Below, one piece after another: positions 27,301 through 36,300 of a stretch of DNA of 64,000 nucleotides. The notes beneath the pieces were generated by a model, which searched no databases, was not told the DNA's origin, and saw nothing but the letters and a program-made list of their open reading frames with translations. Origin of the DNA: Montifringilla adamsi (taxonomy: Eukaryota > Chordata > Aves > Passeriformes > Passeridae); contig JAGGNK010008559.1 of NCBI GenBank assembly GCA_017590115.1, positions 7,929,888 to 7,993,887 on the forward strand, read 5' to 3'. Within the stretch, counting starts at the first letter, position 1. Each line of letters begins with the position of its first letter. Made by a program: the position numbers and the translations under genes.

Positions 27301-30300
27301 GTACTCAGGCTTGTGTTTGACTTCCTTCAGTTTGTTCAAGCTGCCTAACCCTGGTTATGCAGAACACACAGAGGTAAAAGGATCAGCAATCTGTCTTGAA
27401 AAGATAACACATTTTCCCCTCTACCAATTATTACATAGCTTTTGCCCAGTTTTTATTAGTATTTCCTAAACCATGAATCAGCTTCACAAAAGTCAACACC
27501 TTAAACCCTTGCATTTCAGCTAGAAATTCAGTGGTGGCAAGCCTAGGTACAGCTCTTGTACCTGAGAGAAGGGAAACAGGCCTTGGACACAAGATGCCAC
27601 ATCCCTGAAAACATTCAAGGCCAGGCTGGATGGGGCTCCGAGCAATCTGATCTGGTTGAAGATGTCCCTACTCATTGTAGAGGGGTTGAACTAGATGGCA
27701 TTCAAAGAAACCTTTCTAACCCAAACTATTCTATGATTAATAATAGAGCAGAACACACACAAAACCCACAAACCTAGAATAACACAGAAAACCAGTGCTT
27801 TCCATAAATGAAATTTGTTCAAAGATCCAAAATCAAAAACCTTCAGAGTGGTAACAAATGGCAACTATCTAAACACACTGAGTAAATTAAAGACATTGTA
27901 GCACAAAAAAATTCTGGTTTTTGTGTTTCTAAAATAAATAATAAAACAATATGGATACAGAAATACCCCAAACTTACTCATCATTTTGAAGACCAACGTA
28001 TCTTGGACTCGGAACCAGCATGACTCGAACATTTTCCAATTTTCCCTTCACAATGTGCATGAACTGATCAAGGTGGCTTGAAGGTGGTTTTGTGGTATAT
28101 GTCAAAAAGGCATCATCAAAGTTAATGCAAAGTGTTTGTGGCTGATAATGATTCCCAAATGCCAAGCGACCCTAAATCAAAAAGCAAAACCAGTAACTCA
28201 CAGGTAATCACTGATCTCTTATATTTACATACCTATTTACATTACACTCAAACTCTTACAGTTGAGTATTTATTTACCTATAAAAATGCAGTTGAACCAG
28301 CCATGGAAAAATGAAGTACATGGACAAAAGTCCTGGCCATAACCTGTGCATATCTATAAATATTACCTTGTATGTTAAACTCTGACTTTTTTCTTCTATT
28401 AACTCAATAACAGCTTTCCTGATTCTTTTTTGCTGTCGTTCATTTGGGTTTTTTGAGGCGGGGTGTGGTTTTGGGATATAACATCAACTTTTAAACAATG
28501 TGTCCAAATTCCCCTATTAAAACATGCAGGGGGAAAAAAAAGAACCCCAAACACCTGCCAAAAAACCAACACACCCTATACTGTACTACACCCACAATTT
28601 AATTACTTGGTGATATTCTGGAAATCATTACTAAGCCTAAGGCATGAGTATTTCCCAGAAGTTAGAACATAGCTGTGTTTCCACCAGCACCAGCAGGATT
28701 TGTGACTCTATCAGGGGAGTGCTGATGATGTAATTTCAGCTTTTTTAAAGCATGAAGGCAAAGAAAAATTTTAAATATAATGTGTAAGAAAAATGAATGG
28801 CAAGTGTCATTTTTTAGGCAAATACTGATGGTTTCCTTATAAGGGTCTTTTCACTCACCGTGCTCACATTGACTTTAATGACTGGAATAAGTGACCTCCA
28901 GGAAGAAGAGGGGTCTTGAGATTCTGTTTTTACTTTAACACTAAATTTAAAACAAAAAAAAAAAAAAAGGGAGTTATTATTTTGCTTTTTCTGAAGAAGA
29001 ACCATGCAAAAACCATTTCTTCTAACATCAGGACATCAGGACACAGATCCTGGGGAACACGCCTTCCCCAGGAGAGTGCCTCCTGCAAAGGACCTGCTAG
29101 CAGATGACTGGCCAGGCTTCCCAAGCCTGGGAGAACAGCAGGAAGCACATGGAGCGACACCTTGGTGCTGGACACAGGTAGGAAACAAGCATGCCTTGTT
29201 TAATTCAGAGCAATAGTTAAATAAATCTTCCTCAGAGGATCTTGGCCTGTTCTAAATACTCCTGTTGAGGCATGGGATTTTTCATTTCCCAAGACACATC
29301 CTCCTCAAAGGCAGAAATCTTTCCTGTGCCTGTCAATAAGGGCTTGAGATAAAACCACAATGAGACTGGCTGGAGGCAGAGTCCTTACTCAAACTCAGGA
29401 CTGCCACAGCATCCTGCAGCTGCCCACTCTGAAATTTAGCAACTGGCCAGCAGCAGTGGCAGGACTCAAGTCTCATTAGATCCTCTCTGCTCCTGACAGT
29501 AAATCAGTCTGGTGAGGTCCTGCCCAAAGAGAGGCTGATTATTGAACATCTGACTGCACTGCACATAAGCCATGTAATACTCTTTATATTTCCACTCCAT
29601 GTTTTCTGGGGTACCCCAAAAAGAGGAATTAACAGAAGACAGTTTGTGTAGCTGAACACAAGACCATAGAGATCCTCACATTTTGCCTATTCAATGTCTT
29701 GAGCAGCTGTTACTTCTACTGAGCAAAACCATTATTATTCTGCCAGCATAATCCTCTTCAACACATGCTTCCTCTCCACGCTGTATTTCAAATAGATTTT
29801 TCAGCCTGTCTCTGATCATTAAACAAGAGTGCTTGGTTTGTTTGGCTGTGTTTTTTAATTATTACTAGTAGGAAATCTGAGGAAAGGGAAAAGATTCAGA
29901 CTGTCAGGCTTGTCAGTGCAATTTCTCTCAGCTGTACTTCCCTCGTTTGGCCTCCAGAGCACACGTTAACAAAACATTCCCCAATTAGTTCAGCACTTTG
30001 CTGAACAAAGCATCAACAAAACAGCAAAATTAATAATTATTTACCTTTCAAGATTGGCGTGTGTTCTCTGCCTACCATTCACTTGTGCTCTCTCATCATC
30101 TTTCTTTGCTGGAATTATTGTGGGATCTAAGCCAAACAGTTCTTGAAGTTGTCCATAAAGCTCAGAGCGGTTGTACACGTGAAATTCAAAGTCATTCACC
30201 ATAATATACAGTCGAGTTTCTGCCTTTGGATCTAACCAAATAGTAGGAAAAGAGGTTCTAATTCTATTCAACATTCCCTTGGAATATTTACAGTTTCTCA

Positions 30301-33300
30301 AAAATGCACATTTTGCAAAAACCAATCCACACAGTACTGAACAGCTGCTGAAGTGCATATTAAAAAGCAGTAAAAAAACTCCACGAAATAATTACAGCAT
30401 TCTAAGCAAATCAGTAAAACTTGGCAAATAAGACAGCTGCATACAAAATATTAAATCTGAAAGGCATTTCACCCCTAGGTCACAGTCCAAAAATAAACCC
30501 AGACAAAAACTGCACAAAATGGTAAATGAAGTTTTTCAGTCTCATGTATGAAAACAAACAAACAAATATCTCGCTTGATGCATAGAACAGAAGTCTTGGC
30601 AAAAACGTCTGCTTTTTAGCACAGATATCACTGAGAGCAACTCAACCTCAAAACCCAAACGGTTTTCTAGCCAAGCTCCCTGGTACAGCATGCCTGAAGT
30701 GGGAAAAAGCTTTCTTTTACAGAGAAACAGAAAACATTAATATGCAGAATTAACCAGATCATACTCATTTTGCACCATCAGACAACATTGTCACAAATTT
30801 AAAATTTCAACTGTTATATCAGCTTGGCTCTCTGATCCTTAAAATCTATTTTAACATCTGCTGATCATATAGAGAGCTGATTGTGACATACTTTGACATA
30901 CTTTTGCCTCAGAAAGTGTGACCTAATTATGCAGTTAATGTGAGGGAAAAGCTTGCACCACTTCCCCCTAATTACCCAGTTGAAAGAGTGCCCATTACAC
31001 ATTGACTCAAGAGACCTGAGCTGCTCTAAAAACCTCATCTGGTCTTTCTAAGTCAAACAGACTTCAGGAAGCTGAAAAACCAATGGTTATTACAGCAGTC
31101 CCCAAGCTGTAATTCAGGGGGTACAAACTGAAGGCAGCAAAGAAATGGAAAATTAAAACTCAGAGCAAACATTCGTGGTCAGGGTCAAAAGAAGAAATGC
31201 AGATGCCCAAGATCCAAGGTTTAGAGATATCTGCTTGACTAAATGCACCCAATTTGATAAAAAACTCATCTGTCCCTCAAAATCACACACCTCTGCAACA
31301 CTGGCCCAACAACAACCCACTTTTCCCCAGCACACCTAAAGTACCAGAAATTTCCATGTAATTATCAAAATATATACACATAGAAAGTACATTTCCAGAA
31401 CCCATTGACATCACAGGTTTCTTGAACAGAAGACAGAGAAAAGTTAATGAGCCAGCTTCAGTTCCTTCCTGTTTTCATAAAACCACCATCAAATCAATTT
31501 GTTGCCAATCTTAACTTGCATCAATAAGAGTCAGGCAAAGAATGACATGGACAAAGATTGGGACACACAATTGCTCACCCGGGAGATCTCAGCAGCATCA
31601 AGAACACAAATAAATGTAATTTTTCAATTCCTGGATGCAAGCATTAGACTTGATTTACTAAATGAAATCATATATACTAATTCATTTACTTAAACGGGAT
31701 TTAAAGAGACGAGTATCTCTTTTTCCTAACAACAAAAATAAGGTTTGACCTCCACACATCAATTTGGTTGGCTAAAACACTTTTGGAAAAGAAAAATGGG
31801 GCAAGGAAAAAGAGACAAGCAAATCTGAATGTTATGATACTAAATGATTCAAAGAAGCATTTAGGTAGATTATGTACAAGTAACTACCAGTTTGTTTCAC
31901 AATGTGAAAATTGATAATGGGCTGTGGCACCTAAGCCAAGTCATTGGGGTGTGCCCTATCCACAACATGATCCTCCACCTTTTGTTCCTAAACCACTTTC
32001 ATTTCCCAAATATATACAAAACCTCAAGTCCCAGCATGACTTAACACTTAAAGAGCATTTTAATCACATTACTTTTTTTGTCAGACCTGGACACCTCTAA
32101 CTTCTGTGGTTACCTGGATTATTTGTCCACTAATCTCGTGGCCTTAAATGCCAGCAAGAAACATTAAAGACCTGCAATGTTGCCAAGCAAAAATGCCACC
32201 ACAGAGGACAGGCAACCATCTTCACTGCATTAAATTCAATTCATTTTTTTCATTCTCTGAGCCACCAGACAAATGTGTTTTAACTAGCAGATGAAGACAA
32301 TCCTATGAAAACCCGTTGGACAGCAACCTGTGGTTGGCAAAATCTAATTAACTCTAAGACTGGGTTCCACTTCTTGAATTACTTTTTTATAGTATAATGA
32401 ATTTGAATGGTGCCCTACCACCTCATAGGGTGAGCAGTGCCTCAGTAAATAGAAATGAGCAGCTCTTCCAAACTCCTATCACTGCCCAGAGCAGTGTCTC
32501 ACATTCACCTGACTGACTCTGCATGTAGTACCGCTGCCACTGCTGAATTGGCACTGACACAGCAACAGCTCCATGAGCTTGCTGACAAGTCTAAGAGGCT
32601 TCACACCAGCAGAAGCCACTTCCAAAGGCAAGGTGGGAAAAAAAATCCCTCCAAAGTTCAATGACCCTCTCAATTCGTGTACACAGCTGTAGATAGCTGA
32701 CATTTCCAGACCTCTTTGAATGAGCAATGGAGCTGTGATGGCTCCAAAAGTCAAGAGAAACACAACCCGAGTCTCATCCAACAAGATTCTAATCCTATAA
32801 ATGATTAAGCACACAGCCCTAGGCTACTTATGCTTTCTCTCTGTGTTTTCTGCAGATAGAATTAATCTCCTGCATCTGTGTTAATCATCCATCTTCAGCC
32901 AGAGATAAGGAAGAAAAATGAATTTTTTTATACTTCCCCACTTCTGTAACCACAGATGTCATCAAGACACAGGCTTGTCAAATACTAAAGGACGTCCCTT
33001 ACCGTAACACTTTAGCTAAAATACCGAAAGTACACACTCGCTGAAACTCAAACTAAAATCGCTTGCAGAACATAAGACATCTCTATTCATCATAGTTATC
33101 AACTTCAATACAGAGACAATTATGCTTGGACTCCAGCTAATGAATGCTACTATTAAGATTAATGGTTTGTGTCAGGAAGGGTTCGTGTCCCCGATAATGA
33201 ATCCTGTATTTATTTCATCTCCTCTGCAACCAGTGAACAAATCCATACCTTCTGAGGATCCAGAGTACTTCAGGTACATATTAACAAAGGAATTGCATGC

Positions 33301-36300
33301 CTGCGATTGTGCAAAGGAAGTGTGTTTCTGTAGGCTACCTGTAAATTGAAACTTTGAAACCTTTTTGGAAAACCTACCATGCTGCTTCTGCTTTGGGTTG
33401 TACATCTTCCACCAGCGAAAAATGATAAATCCATCTTGAATTCTAAATCAAATAAATTGGAATAAAACAGAAGTTGAGAGAGTGACAATCCAACATCCTA
33501 CAAGCAATTTGTGCAGAGATCTGCAGCTGAGGCAGTCTACAAGCAACATGAAAGCACAAAGCATTACTGCACATGGTGTATTACACAATTCCTGCTTTAG
33601 CTGAAACTCATATAAAACCCCACATCCACTGCCTCCTCAAGGCTTTCCAATTCTAACAGCATGAATCAAAACTACAAACTATTTGCTGGCGTACTGTTCA
33701 CAAAACAAATTATTCTGTATCCCAGTAAGTAAATGCCAGCTACTTGGCCAACATGAATCTTCCAGATTTAGGAGCAAGAGCGGGTCAAAGACCTAAATGA
33801 AAACACAGTTCTCCTTCACACTCCAAAGTGGTTTATTTGACAAATATGAAGGACAACTACCATCTTATCCAGCATTCACTTCTAAATGATAAGGCTAAAG
33901 CAGCAAACGAGCTCCCAAGTATGTAGGAGTGTTAAATACTAGCACCAAAAGAGACAGTCTAACATTATAAATACACTGCTCGTTTGGAAAACTACATTTT
34001 GATTTGTGCTATTTAGACCTGTATTTAAAATACTTATTTAGAAGGGGACTCCCTTGTAAATATGTACCTGATGGACATGTCCTCTGTGATGAAATAGATT
34101 TCACGCACCATGACTTTTCCAGACAGCACAGAAAATGAAAAGGAACCTAATTATTAAAAAAAAAAAAAAAAAAAAAAAAAAGCTTATTACCCTAAAGCTG
34201 TTGATTTTGTGAACAGAGAGAATACAGCATTCAATTATCTGAACTGGGTTAACTGGGTATCTTGAGTTCCTTTTTGGAAGGGAAGTCAAATTCAGAACAC
34301 AGAAGACAAAGTACACAACTAAGGGATGCTGGGTTTGGCACCACCCAACAATACAACCAAGCCCCTGAGGTACACAAGTCACTCAGAAACACCCAGGGGC
34401 CATGCAAATCTCAAAAGAGTTAGAAAAGCTGTTTTGAACATTTAAAGTCTCAGGACATGGTGTGCAAGACCATAATCAGAGGAACAAAGATTCCTGATGG
34501 ACTGTTTTTAAAAAATTTAAATGGCTGTAAGGATTTTGGTCCAATTATTACAACAAATTATGTTTGTATCAAAAAGGATTAATAAGTATGAAAAGACCAG
34601 CAGGTAATGCAATAGCCCAGATTTCTCCGAAGGCTTTTCACCTCACTCACAGAACATACACCATAATTTAAAAAAAAAAAAAAAAAAAAACAAAAAAAAA
34701 ACAAAATCAACATTACACAACTGAAACCAAGCTGCAAATCATAGGATTTAATTAACGTTATGTTCTACCTACTGATGAGGTTCATAAAGAATACCACATA
34801 TTTGGCCAGCCATATCAGCTGCCCTTATTTAATGGCAATCTCACAGAGAAATTTTAATAAAAGGCTATAGATAAGTGTAGCAGCCAGTAAGTATTTAATC
34901 TCTTTTGCTCTTCAAAAAACCTGGATCTGAACATGGTTTGGAATACAGTTCTTAGGTTCTTGAGGACATAAGCAACTGAATTGCAAGGGTGTCTGTGGCA
35001 GGCCAAGTGTGAATGGGATTTTTTGGTTTTAAGTTTTCACTACATTTATGAGGTATAGTTGCAGAAAAAGTCCAGAACTGAAGTCATTGCTATTCTGTGA
35101 AGCAGACAGAGGAAGGCAGAGGAGCAAGTGAAAGAAAATTAAAAGTGTGATCAGTGAGGTTGTGGGCTACAGCCCTCTGTGACTCAGCACCAGATATTTT
35201 TGTAAGTGGGTGAGTGCCCAAGTGATTTGCACTGACCTGTTTTATTGAAAAAAGTTTAAAATATTTTAATAAAAAGTTAATAGATTTTGATGCAAAATGT
35301 TCTAGCCAGTATCAATTCTACATATCATAGTCCCAGTATGGATCAACCTGTGATTAGTTGTTCTGACAGCTTATTTAGAAAGCAAGGGCAGTGCTGGAAC
35401 AGTGCTGGAATGCTTGAGTCTCTGCTTTGAATGCACTGAATGTTTTCAAATCACTCTAACGAAGGAACACTGAGTTTACTTCAGGTTTTTAGCAAACTGA
35501 GGTACGATAAACAGCAGCAGACAAAGAGTGGCATTACATTAATCATAACTTACCAATATGGATGTAGCCATGTTTATATAATCTGTTAAGAACCAACGTT
35601 AAAATGAGTCCAATGTTCCGGGAATTATAGTAAGTTAGGTAGATAATCCATCCACAGGACAATATTGTTGCTGTTGAAAGATTACAATGAATTAAAGCAT
35701 TTTTTAAAGTACACTGACCCAGATAAAAACCTTACCCATTAGGACTACAAGGCACAGCAGTGTTCTTCCTGCTCTCCAAAAAATTTGAAACTGATGGACA
35801 ATTTAATGGGTGTTTTCAGAGAGATGGTGTGAGAAGGGTGTGAAGAGGTGGGGGGGAAAAGGGGAAATGGGAAGTCCAGAAAAATAGATTCTTCACTGCT
35901 CTTCCATTCCCCAATATAAAAAAAAAACCTGTGCTCCCAGAGGACCTGCAGAAGGCACCACATTATTTCATTACATCACTCACCATCTAAGAAGCTAGAT
36001 TTTATAAATCGAATTGTAACATGCATTGTCCCACATAGACATTTATTTCAGAACACCCTAAAAAACCCCAACACCACCAAAGTCATAGCACATACCTTCC
36101 CTACTCTTCTCCAAATTGTGAACTGTAACTTCAATTTCTAGTCTTTCATATATTATCACAGGAAGCATTATCACATACAAAACCATTTCCTACACTGCTG
36201 CCTCCTGAGAGAAATGTACCAGCCCTTGGGTTAGCAGAAATACCTCAACAGTTCAAGCATGGAATTTGATAGGGAAAAAAGGAAATAGCAATCCAATGAG

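Larger units (their letters stand above)
25185..27977. other. Introns 9 and 8 of BLTP1
   Basis: Intron 9 (25185-25593, 409 bp) and intron 8 (25674-27977, 2304 bp). Intron 8 holds the older CR1 tail near its left (3') end; the rest is AT-rich. Confidence 0.88.
28941..30044. other. Intron 6 of BLTP1 with GC-rich hairpin block
   Basis: 1104 bp. The stretch 29040-29180 is GC-richer and carries two perfect inverted repeats (29049-29072 and 29112-29130). No known RNA family was recognised. Confidence 0.8.
33443..35553. other. Introns 4 and 3 of BLTP1
   Basis: Intron 4 (33443-34067, 625 bp) and intron 3 (34147-35553, 1407 bp). Intron 3 begins with the 26-nt homopolymer and holds a second A-rich tract. 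An 11-bp direct tandem (CAGTGCTGGAA) sits at 35389-35410. Confidence 0.88.
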
